Assembly: GCF_016793485.1 (NCBI RefSeq) | Contig: NZ_JAEULZ010000016.1 | Location: 91,837 to 155,836 of the forward strand | DNA: 64,000 nucleotides | DNA from: Mesorhizobium sp. | GTDB lineage: Bacteria > Pseudomonadota > Alphaproteobacteria > Rhizobiales > Rhizobiaceae | Reading direction: 5' to 3' | In this document: positions 34,287 to 45,443 of the stretch, in pieces | How the letters are laid out: each line of letters opens with the position of its first letter | Position numbering within the stretch: the first letter of the stretch is position 1 | Notes under the pieces: generated by a model | What the model saw: only the letters and a program-made list of their open reading frames with translations | Database searches by the model: none | What the model was told of the DNA's origin: nothing | Program-made: the position numbers and the translations under genes

Positions 34287-36902
34287 ATGTCGGTTGATCA
34301 GCTTGCGTCGCCGTCCGGTCATGTCTCCAATGCAGTCTCTGCCCCCGCAAACTTTTCGCCGTTGACCAGTTTCCGGCTCGCGCTTCGATTCGCCCTGCGC
34401 GAAATGCGAGGTGGCCTGTCCGGTTTCCTCGTCTTCATAACCTGTATCGCGCTTGGCGTGGCTGCGATCGGCGGCGTGAATTCGGTTGCCCGCTCCATCA
34501 CCGCTGGCGTCGCTGAGGAAGGCCAGGCGCTGCTCGGCGGCGACATCCGGTTCGAACTCAACCAACGTGTCGCGACTGAGCAAGAACTTACATTCCTGCA
34601 AAGTCTCGGCACTCTGGCCGAAAGCGCCGACATGCGCACCATGGCCCGGCTGGAGGACGGCTCCGACCAGGCTCTTGTAGAGGCAAAGGCAGTGGATACG
34701 GCCTATCCTCTCTACGGCGAATTGGTCACCGAGCCGCCCCTCCCGTTTGTAGACCTGTTTGGCGAGCGGAACGGCGTCTACGGTGCCGCTGCGCCTGATC
34801 TTCTATTTGAACGGCTTGGCCTGAAGCTTGGTCAACGCATCAAGGTCGGTGTCACGACATTCGAACTGCGCGCCCGACTCGTCACCGAGCCCGACGCTGC
34901 CTCGGATGGATTTGGCTTCGCGCCAAGGTTGCTGCTCTCCCTTGACGGCCTCAAGGCGGCCGGCCTCGTCCAGCCCGGAAGCCTGGTCGAACATGTCTAC
35001 AAGATCCGCCTCGACGGACAGGTTTCGGAAGCGCGGCTGAACGAAATCCGCGAACAGGCGGGCAGCGACTTTCCGCAGGCAGGCTGGTCGATCCGGACGC
35101 GCCTTAACGCAGCGCCCGCGCTGTCGGCAAACATCGAGCGCTTTTCGCAGTTCCTGACGCTGGTGGGACTTACCGCGCTGGTCGTCGGTGGCGTTGGCGT
35201 TGCCAATGCGGTGCGCGCGTATCTAGACGGCAAGCGCAGTGTGATCGCGACCTTCAAGAGCCTTGGAGCGTCGGGCCGCTTCGTCTTCGTCGTGTACCTG
35301 ATCCAGATGCTCTTGATCTCGTTGATCGGCATCTTGGCCGGACTGATCCTCGGAGCGCTTATGCCCTTTGCGGCACAGGCGGCGCTTGCATCCGTCATCC
35401 CCATCCCGACCGAAGTGGGCGTCTATCCGCCGGCGCTTGCCATGGCGGCGCTGTTCGGCGTGCTGGTAACGCTCGCGTTTTCGCTTCTACCGCTTGGACG
35501 CGCCCGCGATGTGCCCGCTACCGCGCTGTTTCGCGAACTCGGATTCGAGGCCCGCGCCCTGCCGAGACGCATCTATGTGCTTTCAGCAGTCGGTATCGCG
35601 CTTCTGCTGGCGTTCCTCGCCATCTGGTCCGCAGGCGACAGGCGCATCGCCTTCGTCTTCGTCGGCGCGGTTATTTTTGCCTTCATCGTGCTGCGGGGCG
35701 TGGGCTATCTCGTGCAGTGGCTGGCTCGAAAAAGCCCGCGTGTACGTTCTGTTGCGTTGCGTCTCGCCGTCGGCAACATCCACAGGCCGGGCGCGCTGAC
35801 CCCCTCCGTCGTGCTGTCACTTGGTCTCGGTTTGACGCTGCTGGTCACGCTTGCCCTGATCGACGGCAACCTGCGGCAGCAGATCGCCAGCACCTTGCCC
35901 GAGCGAGCGCCAAACTTCTTCTTCGTCGACATCCAGAGTGGCGAGGTAGAGGATTTCGCCTCCTTTACCGCCGCCGAGGCGCCTGACTCGAAACTGGTGC
36001 GCGTACCGATGCTGCGCGGGCGCATCATGCAACTGAACGGCGTCGACGTTCAGAAGATCGAGGTGCCGCCTGAGGGCGCCTGGGTTTTGCGCGGCGACCG
36101 CGGAATAACCTACGCAGCGAGGATCCCCGAAAGCTCGACCCTTGCAGGGGGCGAATGGTGGCCGGAGGATTATTCCGGCGAGCCGCTCGTTTCCTTCTCT
36201 GCTCAGGAAGCTGGCGAGATCGGCGTCAAGATCGGCGACACCGTTACGGTGAACGTGCTCGGGCGCGACATCACTGCCCGGATCGCGAACCTGCGTCGGG
36301 TGGAATGGGAATCCATGTCGATCAACTTCGTCATGGTGTTTTCGCCGAACACCTTTGCAGGTGCGCCCCATAGCTGGTTGGCGACGCTGACCCTGCCGGA
36401 CGCATCGGCTGCTGACGAGGCGCGCATCCTCAACGCGGTGACAAAGGCGTTCCCCTCGGTGACAACCGTACGCGTCAAGGATGCGCTCGATGTGGTGAAC
36501 CGCATCGTTGGCCAGCTCGGCACGGCCATCCGGGCAGCCGCCTCCGTGGCACTGATCGCGTCGGTGCTCGTCCTCTCCGGAGCGCTTGCAGCCGGCAACC
36601 GCGCCCGTATCCACGACGCCGTCGTGCTGAAGACGCTTGGCGCGACCCGCAGGACCCTGATCGCAGCCTTTTCGCTGGAATATGCACTGATCGGCCTCGC
36701 CACGGCGGTTTTCGCGCTCTTTGCCGGCGGTATCGCGGCCTGGTATGTCGTCTCGCAGGTCATGCGCCTGCCGTCGGCGTTCCTGCCTGAGGTGGCGGCG
36801 GGAACCGTGGTCGTGGCGCTTGTCCTGACGGTTGGCTTCGGACTGGCCGGTACATGGCGGGTGCTTGGACACAAGGCCGCGCCAGTTTTGCGAAATCTTT
36901 AG
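34287..36902 (+). CDS. ABC transporter permease, FtsX-like (YbbP-like)
   Basis: 871 residues. An N-terminal helix (LVFITCIALGVAAIGGVNSV) is followed by a periplasmic MacB_PCD-type domain. Three helices, a second helix cluster and periplasmic domain, and a final FtsX domain of three helices follow. This double-FtsX layout is that of YbbP. It pairs with the ATPase gene, whose stop codon is one base upstream. Likely export or membrane-extraction function; substrate unknown. Confidence 0.92.
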   Translation: MSVDQLASPSGHVSNAVSAPANFSPLTSFRLALRFALREMRGGLSGFLVFITCIALGVAAIGGVNSVARSITAGVAEEGQALLGGDIRFELNQRVATEQELTFLQSLGTLAESADMRTMARLEDGSDQALVEAKAVDTAYPLYGELVTEPPLPFVDLFGERNGVYGAAAPDLLFERLGLKLGQRIKVGVTTFELRARLVTEPDAASDGFGFAPRLLLSLDGLKAAGLVQPGSLVEHVYKIRLDGQVSEARLNEIREQAGSDFPQAGWSIRTRLNAAPALSANIERFSQFLTLVGLTALVVGGVGVANAVRAYLDGKRSVIATFKSLGASGRFVFVVYLIQMLLISLIGILAGLILGALMPFAAQAALASVIPIPTEVGVYPPALAMAALFGVLVTLAFSLLPLGRARDVPATALFRELGFEARALPRRIYVLSAVGIALLLAFLAIWSAGDRRIAFVFVGAVIFAFIVLRGVGYLVQWLARKSPRVRSVALRLAVGNIHRPGALTPSVVLSLGLGLTLLVTLALIDGNLRQQIASTLPERAPNFFFVDIQSGEVEDFASFTAAEAPDSKLVRVPMLRGRIMQLNGVDVQKIEVPPEGAWVLRGDRGITYAARIPESSTLAGGEWWPEDYSGEPLVSFSAQEAGEIGVKIGDTVTVNVLGRDITARIANLRRVEWESMSINFVMVFSPNTFAGAPHSWLATLTLPDASAADEARILNAVTKAFPSVTTVRVKDALDVVNRIVGQLGTAIRAAASVALIASVLVLSGALAAGNRARIHDAVVLKTLGATRRTLIAAFSLEYALIGLATAVFALFAGGIAAWYVVSQVMRLPSAFLPEVAAGTVVVALVLTVGFGLAGTWRVLGHKAAPVLRNL

Positions 36903-37102
36903 ATCATGGTGAAAGTCCGGTAACGCATGCGTGATGACAAAAATGTCATCCGCTCACGAAGGGTTGCAAGCCCTTACTGCTCTTGTCCTTTATCGCGCGA
37001 AGCATCATATTCCGCGCAGGCATGCTGGAGCCTCGCCAGCGGCGCCTGGGCGCTTTGAAGCTGCCTGACACCGGACGAGGCAGGAGCAACGTGAGGAACC
37101 CA

Positions 37103-37885
37103 ATGGCTGAACTCCGCAACTATCAGACGCGCGCTGTGCCGAACGCCGGCAGCCGCGTCGATACCTCGATCGACGAGGGCCTGCGCGCATACATGATCAA
37201 GGTCTACAACCTGATGGCGTTGGGCCTTGTCATCACCGGCGTCGCCGCTCTGGCCACGGTCATGATGGCCACCACCAACGATCCGGCGACTGCCGCCGCT
37301 ACGCTGCCTAACGGCAAGATGCTGACCTCCCTGGGCCTCGCGCTTTACGCGTCGCCGCTGAAGTGGGTGGTCATGCTTGCCCCGCTCGGCATGGTGTTCT
37401 TCCTGAGCGCCCGCATCCAGTCGCTGAGCGTATCGGCTGCTCAGACCACCTTCTGGATCTTTGCCGCTTTGATGGGCATATCGCTGTCGTCGATCTTCTT
37501 GGTCTACACGACCCAGAGCATCGTGCAGACGTTCTTCATCACGGCTGCGGCCTTCGGCGGCCTGTCGCTCTGGGGCTACACGACCAAGCGCGACCTGACC
37601 GGCATGGGCACGTTCCTGTTCATGGGCCTGATCGGCCTGATCATCGCGATGGTGGTGAACATCTTCCTCGCCTCGCCTGCGATGCAGTTCGCCATCTCGG
37701 CGATCGGCGTGCTGATCTTCGCTGGCCTGACCGCCTACGACACGCAGAAGATCAAGGAAATGTACTTCGAGGGCGATGAGGTTCTCGTTGCTGGCCGCAA
37801 GGCCATCATGGGCGCGCTGACGCTCTACCTCGACTTCATCAACCTCTTCACCTTCCTGCTGTCGTTCCTCGGCAACCGCGAGTAA
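37103..37885 (+). CDS. Bax inhibitor-1/YccA-family membrane protein
   Basis: 260 residues, seven predicted helices. The family features are clear: the N-terminal YMIKVYNLMALGLVITGVAAL and the C-terminal TAYDTQKIKEMYF with the conserved Asp pair that gates calcium leak in the BI-1 fold. GTGAGGA precedes the ATG at 37103. A strong terminator follows. Confidence 0.94.
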   Translation: MAELRNYQTRAVPNAGSRVDTSIDEGLRAYMIKVYNLMALGLVITGVAALATVMMATTNDPATAAATLPNGKMLTSLGLALYASPLKWVVMLAPLGMVFFLSARIQSLSVSAAQTTFWIFAALMGISLSSIFLVYTTQSIVQTFFITAAAFGGLSLWGYTTKRDLTGMGTFLFMGLIGLIIAMVVNIFLASPAMQFAISAIGVLIFAGLTAYDTQKIKEMYFEGDEVLVAGRKAIMGALTLYLDFINLFTFLLSFLGNRE

Positions 37886-37921
37886 TCACCGCCGGCCGAG
37901 AGGCTGGACCAACAAAGATCG

Positions 37922-37953
37922 AAGGGCGGCCTCATCGGCCGCCCTTTTCTTTT
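37922..37953 (+). terminator. Rho-independent terminator after the BI-1 gene
   Basis: AAGGGCGGCC (37922-37931) pairs with GGCCGCCCTT (37937-37946), followed by TTCTTTT. It lies 36 bases after the stop codon. Confidence 0.92.
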
Positions 37954-37998
37954 GTGCTCCGTGCTGCTTCCTTCGCCGTGCCCGGCAACGACACGACC

Positions 37999-38574
37999 AT
38001 GATGCGTATCAGACCAGCGACGGCGAACGACCTTGATGCAATCACCGCGATCTACGCGGACGCCGTGACGAACGGAACGTCAAGCTACGAGCTGGAGCCT
38101 CCGTCGCTGAAGGATATGACGGGTCGCTTCGAAGCGCTCGCTGCGGCGGGCTTTCCCTATGTCGTCGCCGAGCGGCAGGGCGACATACTTGGCTACGCCT
38201 ATGCTGGGCCGTTCAGGACGCGCCCGGCCTATCGCTTCGTCGTCGAGAACTCGATCTATGTGGCGCCCAGCGACCGGGGCCTGGGCGTTGGCCGAGCGCT
38301 GCTCGAACGCCTGGTGATCGAAGCCACCCGTCTGGGCTTCCGTCAGATGATCGCCGTCATCGGTGACGGTCACGCCGACAGTCCATCGGTAAGGCTGCAT
38401 GAGAAGATGGGCTTCCGTCACAGCGGTCGATTGGAAGGTTCCGGCCACAAGCACGGGCGCTGGCTGGACACCGCTTTCATGCAATTGTCGATGAATGGCG
38501 GGGTCAAATCGGATCCCGATCCCGAGTCGCTGCCCGAGCGGGCCTTCAGGGCCGCAAAAAACAAAGTCGATTAG
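37999..38574 (+). CDS. GNAT-family acetyltransferase of the phosphinothricin/methionine-sulfoximine type
   Basis: 191 residues. ADAVTNGTSSYELEPPSLKDM matches the Pat/Bar/MddA group, and VAPSDRGLGVGRALLERL is the acetyl-CoA loop. The closing part has HEKMGFRHSGRLEGSGHKHGRWLD, typical of this clade. Members acetylate methionine derivatives or phosphinothricin-like compounds. The two adjacent ATGs at 37999 and 38002 begin the domain; a GTG at 37954 overlaps the preceding terminator's T tract and is unlikely. Confidence 0.87.
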   Translation: MMRIRPATANDLDAITAIYADAVTNGTSSYELEPPSLKDMTGRFEALAAAGFPYVVAERQGDILGYAYAGPFRTRPAYRFVVENSIYVAPSDRGLGVGRALLERLVIEATRLGFRQMIAVIGDGHADSPSVRLHEKMGFRHSGRLEGSGHKHGRWLDTAFMQLSMNGGVKSDPDPESLPERAFRAAKNKVD

Positions 38575-38575
38575 T

Positions 38576-38959
38576 TCAGGCCTCGACGAGTTTAAGCTTG
38601 TTGTCGAAGACCTCAAGCACGCGCGACAGGTCGTGGCCGCGCCGGAGGATCAGGCCTGTCGCCGAGGTGACTGACCACATGCCTTGCTTGCGCGCGAGAG
38701 CGGGGGTCTTGGCGATGCTGTAAAGCGGTGTTTCGCTGGTGCGACGGAATACGGAGAACACGGCCCGTTCGGGAAGATGGTCGATGGCGTAGTCACGCCA
38801 TTCGTTTGCGGCCACCATACGCCCGTATAGCCTGAGAATCTGGTCCAGTTCTTTCCGGTGAAAGGTGACCGGCATGCCTAGCCGCTCGCGTCTGGCTTCA
38901 CTCAGCGGGATCAATATTGAGGAATCGTCCCCACCCTCCGTCCCACCGGCTCGCTCCAT
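38576..38959 (-). CDS. DUF2794-family protein
   Basis: 127 residues. I recognise the alphaproteobacterial DUF2794 family from VTFHRKELDQILRLYGRMVAANEWRDYAIDHL and AVFSVFRRTSETPLYSI. Function unknown, but it is broadly conserved in Rhizobiales. It converges on the GNAT gene, one base apart, and lies upstream of a probable small-RNA gene on the opposite strand. Confidence 0.87.
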   Translation of the reverse strand: MERAGGTEGGDDSSILIPLSEARRERLGMPVTFHRKELDQILRLYGRMVAANEWRDYAIDHLPERAVFSVFRRTSETPLYSIAKTPALARKQGMWSVTSATGLILRRGHDLSRVLEVFDNKLKLVEA

Positions 38960-39159
38960 CCCGTGACACCCTCATTGCAAATTCATGACAAAGTGGAGCG
39001 TGACGTTTAAGTCTGCAATTGCAAGCCCGGCGTGTCCCATCCGGTCAAGCTCGCAACTTTAATCACACATCGGTAACAGTCTGAAACATTCTGTATCGAT
39101 TGGTGATGTTGCGCCACAATCCTGCCGTTTTTTATCCGCGCTGAAGCCACGATGTCCGA

Positions 39160-39340
39160 CGACCTTGAGTGCGTTGCCTGAGACGGTTCGGTCCGGCACC
39201 GGCTCGTAAACCCCAAGCCCCCCGCCCACGGGTCTGCGTCGGATCGAACCAACCTCGGCCTTGGCAAGAGGCCGGGTGCGACGATCCCAAAATCTGAATG
39301 ACCGGTGCCAGAAGCAAGCTGGTGCCGGTTTTTCTTTTTG
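39160..39340 (+). ncRNA. Structured small RNA with terminator; 6S RNA candidate
   Basis: A 390-base gene-free gap (38960-39349) contains stacked inverted repeats. A closing pair is CGTTGC (39172-39177) with GCGACG (39278-39283). A long arm is GGTTCGGTCCG (39185-39195) with CGGATCGAACC (39240-39250). A small hairpin on the 3' side is CGGCCT (39256-39261) with AGGCCG (39269-39274). An 11-bp terminator stem (39301-39311 with 39319-39329) is followed by TTTTCTTTTT. A long arm with a hairpin in the 3' half of a central bubble is the shape of 6S RNA, and CCTGAGACGGTTCG recalls its 5' region. I see nothing specific in 38960-39159. RNA existence is fairly well supported; the 6S identity is tentative. 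Confidence 0.5.
39301..39340 (+). terminator. Terminator of the candidate small RNA
   Basis: ACCGGTGCCAG (39301-39311) pairs with CTGGTGCCGGT (39319-39329) with two G-U pairs, followed by TTTTCTTTTT. No protein gene lies upstream on the plus strand within 700 bases, which is why an RNA gene is inferred. Confidence 0.85.
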
Positions 39341-39349
39341 TCACGATCC

Positions 39350-40105
39350 CTAAGGTGCACCCGCTTCCGCAGAGATGACAGCGGCGCCGAGGATCGGGCC
39401 AGGGAGACCGTCCTTGTTTACCTTTTGCAGGAGGACGGCGCAGCCACCCTGTTTCTTGAGCTCGCTGCGCGGCAACTCGAAGCGCGCCGGCTTGCCATGC
39501 CACATCCCCGCGGTTTGCACGTCGGTCACCGGGTTGACATAGGTGATGGTCTTGCCCTTGTTTTCGCCGCGCTCGATCGTCACTGGCTTCCTCGGCGCGA
39601 AATGCACCAGCACCAAGTGTGCGTCGCCCTTTCCGTCGGGCGCTCCTCCCGTCTCTATGATGACGCTATCCGCGCTGCGAACAACGTTGATGGGAATTGT
39701 CAGGCCTTGCCCCGTCCTTTCAAGTTCGGCCAGCGCCGCGCCGACCGCGCCGCGCTTGCCGCCCTTCACGTGGACGCGGCCATTAATAACGGCTTGCGGC
39801 GTATAGACCTCTCTTTTCCCGAACGCTTTGCCGTAAAGCTTCTGTCGAACTGTGCCATCCGGCGTAGCGAGCGTGTCTTTCCAGCCGAGGTAGTCCCAGT
39901 AATCCACGTGATAGCCGAGAGCGACGACATCGCCGCTCTGGACGAGACCGTCGAGAACCGCGTCGGCGGGCGGACACGAATTACAGCCCTGGCTGGTGAA
40001 CAGCTCAACCACGCCGCGCGGCTTCAGGATATCGCCCGCAAAGGAAGGCGCGGCGCACAGCAGCGCCGCGAGTGCCGCGAGGCGTAGAACCAGTCGTCTC
40101 TTCAT
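39350..40105 (-). CDS. DUF1223 thioredoxin-like secreted protein
   Basis: 251 residues. A signal peptide (LVLRLAALAALLCAAPSFAG) precedes VVELFTSQGCNSCPPADAVL, where CNSC forms a thioredoxin-like CxxC site. The central HVDYWDYLGWKDTLA and the VHVKGGKRG segments are typical of DUF1223. Likely a periplasmic redox-related protein of unknown substrate. An upstream ATG at 40129 would add eight residues. Same strand as acnA, 178 bases downstream of it. Confidence 0.87.
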   Translation of the reverse strand: MKRRLVLRLAALAALLCAAPSFAGDILKPRGVVELFTSQGCNSCPPADAVLDGLVQSGDVVALGYHVDYWDYLGWKDTLATPDGTVRQKLYGKAFGKREVYTPQAVINGRVHVKGGKRGAVGAALAELERTGQGLTIPINVVRSADSVIIETGGAPDGKGDAHLVLVHFAPRKPVTIERGENKGKTITYVNPVTDVQTAGMWHGKPARFELPRSELKKQGGCAVLLQKVNKDGLPGPILGAAVISAEAGAP

Positions 40106-40223
40106 GGCCGCCTGTACATGACGTTCCATCCCCACCGGTTCAACCGGCCCTTTTTTCTTTCGGGAATGCTTGCCAGACCGCCAGCACAAGAGGAAGTCAC
40201 GTTGAGTTGAAATTTTTGATGCG

Positions 40224-40260
40224 GAACGGCCCTCCTGCATGGCAGGAAGGCCGTTCTTTT
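40224..40260 (+). terminator. Strong hairpin between acnA and the DUF1223 gene
   Basis: GAACGGCC (40224-40231) and CCTGC pair with GCAGG and GGCCGTTC (40249-40256), leaving an ATG loop; TTTT follows on the plus strand. It lies 24 bases past the acnA stop, so the minus-strand acnA transcript is the natural user, yet the minus side lacks a T tract. Strand assignment is therefore uncertain. Confidence 0.5.
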
Positions 40261-40283
40261 AACGCATCACCTCTTCAACTTGC

Positions 40284-42977
<2,694 letters not shown>

Positions 42978-43177
42978 GTGCGATCCCATCCTGGTCTGTT
43001 CGGCCTGAGGGGAACGGACTCCGATGGCATGCAATCACGCGCAAAGGTGCGGGTACGGCCATTTCCGCTGTCCGCTCCCGGCGCCCGAGCCGTTGGGAAC
43101 GGCGCAAACGCTGGTCCGGCGCAATAGAGGTTGCCTTCCCCGACCGCTGGGGTTGGTATTCCCGATATAGAGAAATT

Positions 43178-43194
43178 CCTGGAATAGTTCTAGA
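43178..43194. promoter_or_regulatory. Irr-box-like dyad between acnA and ccmA
   Basis: CCTGGAA, TAG, TTCTAGA fits the rhizobial iron control element TTTAGAA-N3-TTCTAAA at 10 of 14 arm positions, including the full GAA/TTC core. It is 67 bases upstream of the ccmA start and 200 bases upstream of the divergent acnA start. Both genes concern iron (Fe-S cluster, haem delivery), which suits Irr. This is a pattern match only. Confidence 0.4.
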
Positions 43195-43260
43195 GACGGA
43201 AACACCAATTTTGTTGCGCTGCAACCGGGATCGCGGGCAGACCGTGAACATGAGGGAACG

Positions 43261-43875
43261 ATGCGGCTGATCGCCGAAAATCTTGGCGGCGAACGTGGCG
43301 GCCGGACGGTTTTCTCCGGGATTGACATGTCGCTCTCCGACGGCGGCGCCTTGTTGATCACCGGCTCGAATGGCGCGGGAAAATCGACGCTGCTGAAGGT
43401 GATCTTCGGCCTCCTTCCTTGCACGTTGGGAACGATTCGTCTTGAAGAAGGCGGCGAACTTTTCCCGACAGTCGGCTCAGCCGCTCACTATCTCGGACAC
43501 CTGAACGCCATGAAGACTGCCTTGTCGGTGATCGAAAATCTCGCGTTCTGGCGTGATTTCGACGGCGGCGACGGCCTGGAATTGCATTCCGCTCTTGAGG
43601 CGGTTGGCCTTGGCGCGATCGGACACCTGCCATTCGGATATCTTTCGACGGGACAGCGCCGACGCGCCTCCATCGCCAGACTGTTGATCAGCCAAAGACC
43701 GATCTGGTTGCTTGACGAACCGACTGCTGGGCTGGATGCAGAGTCAGAGCAGCAGTTCTCGGCACTCATGGAAAGACATCTGGCGGGCGGCGGATTGATT
43801 GTGGCGGCCACCCACCTGCCGCTCAGACTAGCTGATACGCGTGAGTTGCGGCTTGGCGAGCGTGCCTATGCCTGA
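43261..43875 (+). CDS. ccmA: Cytochrome c biogenesis ATP-binding protein CcmA
   Basis: 204 residues. ITGSNGAGKSTLLKVI is the Walker A, LSTGQRRRASIARL the signature and IWLLDEPTAGLD the Walker B. The short length and TGQRRR signature are typical of CcmA, the ATPase that releases holo-CcmE from the CcmABCD complex. It heads the ccm operon and is divergent from acnA. Confidence 0.94.
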   Translation: MRLIAENLGGERGGRTVFSGIDMSLSDGGALLITGSNGAGKSTLLKVIFGLLPCTLGTIRLEEGGELFPTVGSAAHYLGHLNAMKTALSVIENLAFWRDFDGGDGLELHSALEAVGLGAIGHLPFGYLSTGQRRRASIARLLISQRPIWLLDEPTAGLDAESEQQFSALMERHLAGGGLIVAATHLPLRLADTRELRLGERAYA

Positions 43876-43923
43876 CTTCCATTACCTTTCCTTCCGACTC
43901 GCGGCATGGCGCTGGGACAGGTC

Positions 43924-44589
43924 ATGCTAGCCCTGTACCTGCGCGAACTAAGGGTCTCGACCCGCGCGGGCGGCGGAGCGCTCACCGGCGTCCTGTTCTT
44001 TCTCGCTGTGGTCGCTACGATGCCGTTCGCGCTCGGCCCGGATCTCAACCTGCTGGCGCGCATCGGCCCAGCCGTGCTCTGGATCGGCGCGCTGCTCGCA
44101 TCGCTGCTCGGGCTCGACCGACTGTTTCAGGCGGATCGCGAAGACGGGTCGCTCGACCTGCTCGTCATGACCGGAGGACGCCACATGCTCGCGGTGATCG
44201 TGCTGGTCAAATGCCTGGCATACTGGACGGCGTGCATGCTGCCCCTGGTTATCGCCTCGCCGGCACTCGGGCTGATCCTGAACATGCAGCCGATCGCGAT
44301 AGCTGCGACGAGCCTTACCCTTCTCATCGGCACGCCGGCCATCGCCTTCATAGGCGCCGCCGGCGCGGCCGTCGCGGTCGGGCTCCCGCGCGGCGGCGTG
44401 CTCGTGTCGGTGCTGGTGCTGCCGCTTGCGATCCCCGTCATGATCTTCGGTGTCTCCGCAAGCTATGCCGCGATCAATGAACCCGACCCTTTCCTCCCAC
44501 CATTTCTGATTTTGGCCGCTTTGACCCTGTTCTTTGCGGTCATCGGGCCGGTAGCCGCAGCCTTGGCATTGCGTCACGCGTCAGATTGA
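43924..44589 (+). CDS. ccmB: Cytochrome c biogenesis permease CcmB
   Basis: 221 residues, six helices, with the N-terminal LYLRELRVSTRAGGGALTGVLFF and the mid-protein LDLLVMTGG typical of CcmB. It forms the membrane part of the CcmAB transporter used in haem delivery. The ATG at 43924 has GGGACAGG upstream and gives the usual length; an ATG six codons earlier is also possible. The next ccm gene present is ccmD, not ccmC. Confidence 0.93.
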   Translation: MLALYLRELRVSTRAGGGALTGVLFFLAVVATMPFALGPDLNLLARIGPAVLWIGALLASLLGLDRLFQADREDGSLDLLVMTGGRHMLAVIVLVKCLAYWTACMLPLVIASPALGLILNMQPIAIAATSLTLLIGTPAIAFIGAAGAAVAVGLPRGGVLVSVLVLPLAIPVMIFGVSASYAAINEPDPFLPPFLILAALTLFFAVIGPVAAALALRHASD

Positions 44590-44655
44590 CGCCGACAACT
44601 CTGCTGCCCGAGACCCGGATTTGCTGTATCCAGCAAGCGGAGGAACGTAAACCCG

Positions 44656-44826
44656 ATGACGACGCACGGACTGTACGTGATGGCCGCTTACGGCATTTCC
44701 ACGCTGGCGCTTGCGGCGCTCGTCGCGTGGGTGTTGCTCGACCATCGCGCACGTCGTCGCGATCTGGCCGACTTGGACGCGGCCGGGCTGCGCCGCCGCT
44801 CCGACAACAGGGGCATCGGCACGTGA
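44656..44826 (+). CDS. ccmD: Cytochrome c biogenesis small protein CcmD
   Basis: 56 residues: one membrane helix (about residues 9-30, VMAAYGISTLALAALVAWVLL) followed by a basic Arg-rich stretch and a short tail, the standard CcmD layout. CcmD is needed to release holo-CcmE from the CcmABC complex. The stop codon overlaps the GTG start of ccmG (GTGA), so the two are translationally coupled. It follows ccmB by 66 bases with no ccmC in between. Confidence 0.88.
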   Translation: MTTHGLYVMAAYGISTLALAALVAWVLLDHRARRRDLADLDAAGLRRRSDNRGIGT

Positions 44827-45395
44827 GCGCCGATACCGTTCCACCGAAGTCCCGGCGGCTCCTGCTACTCGTACCGCTTGCCCTGTTCCTGGGGCTTGCG
44901 GCGCTCTTCCTGCTGCAACTCCTGTCGGGCCGCAACGTCGCGGACATACCTTCCGCGCTGATCGGACAATTGGCGCCGGAAACCAACCTGCCTCCGCTCG
45001 AAGGAATGAACCTGCCTGGACTCGACAGCAAGGCGTTCGCCGGACGGGTGACGCTGGTCAACGTCTGGGCGTCCTGGTGCGCGCCCTGCCGGGAAGAGCA
45101 TCCACTGCTCCTCGCACTGGCTGGCGATGGGCGTTTCGCCCTTGTCGGGCTCAACTACAAGGATTCGACGGAGAACGCGCGGCGCTTCCTTGGCAGCCTC
45201 GGCAATCCCTATTCCGCCATTGGCGTCGACAGTTCGGGCCGAACGGCGATCGACTGGGGCGTCTATGGCGTTCCGGAAACCTTCCTCGTCGGGAAGGACG
45301 GGAAGATACTCTACAAACACATCGGTCCGTTGAGCGAACAGGCCGTTGCCGACACGTTGATGCCGGAAATAGAAAAGGCGCTTGCGGCCGACTAG
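44823..45395 (+). CDS. ccmG: Thiol:disulfide interchange protein CcmG/DsbE
   Basis: 190 residues: one N-terminal membrane anchor (RLLLLVPLALFLGLAALFLLQL) and a periplasmic thioredoxin domain with WASWCAPC, then YGVPETFLV containing the cis-Pro. It reduces apocytochrome c cysteines before haem attachment. It starts with GTG at 44823 overlapping the ccmD stop. Its terminator begins inside the last codons. Confidence 0.94.
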   Translation: MSADTVPPKSRRLLLLVPLALFLGLAALFLLQLLSGRNVADIPSALIGQLAPETNLPPLEGMNLPGLDSKAFAGRVTLVNVWASWCAPCREEHPLLLALAGDGRFALVGLNYKDSTENARRFLGSLGNPYSAIGVDSSGRTAIDWGVYGVPETFLVGKDGKILYKHIGPLSEQAVADTLMPEIEKALAAD

Positions 45396-45411
45396 CCGCG
45401 AGCGCCCTTTT
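45377..45411 (+). terminator. Terminator overlapping the end of ccmG
   Basis: GGCGCTTGCGGC (45377-45388) pairs with GCCGCGAGCGCC (45395-45406) with one T-G wobble, followed by CTTTTAAT. The stem's left arm lies in the last codons of ccmG and the loop contains the start of the stop codon. Confidence 0.88.
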
Positions 45412-45443
45412 AATAACGCGAAGCTACGCGTACCGAAAACCGA

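Noticed and set aside
39185-39250. tRNA-like reading of the GGTTCG and CGAACC repeats
   Set aside because: The arms pair with each other, not as a T arm; no acceptor stem or anticodon arm can be formed.
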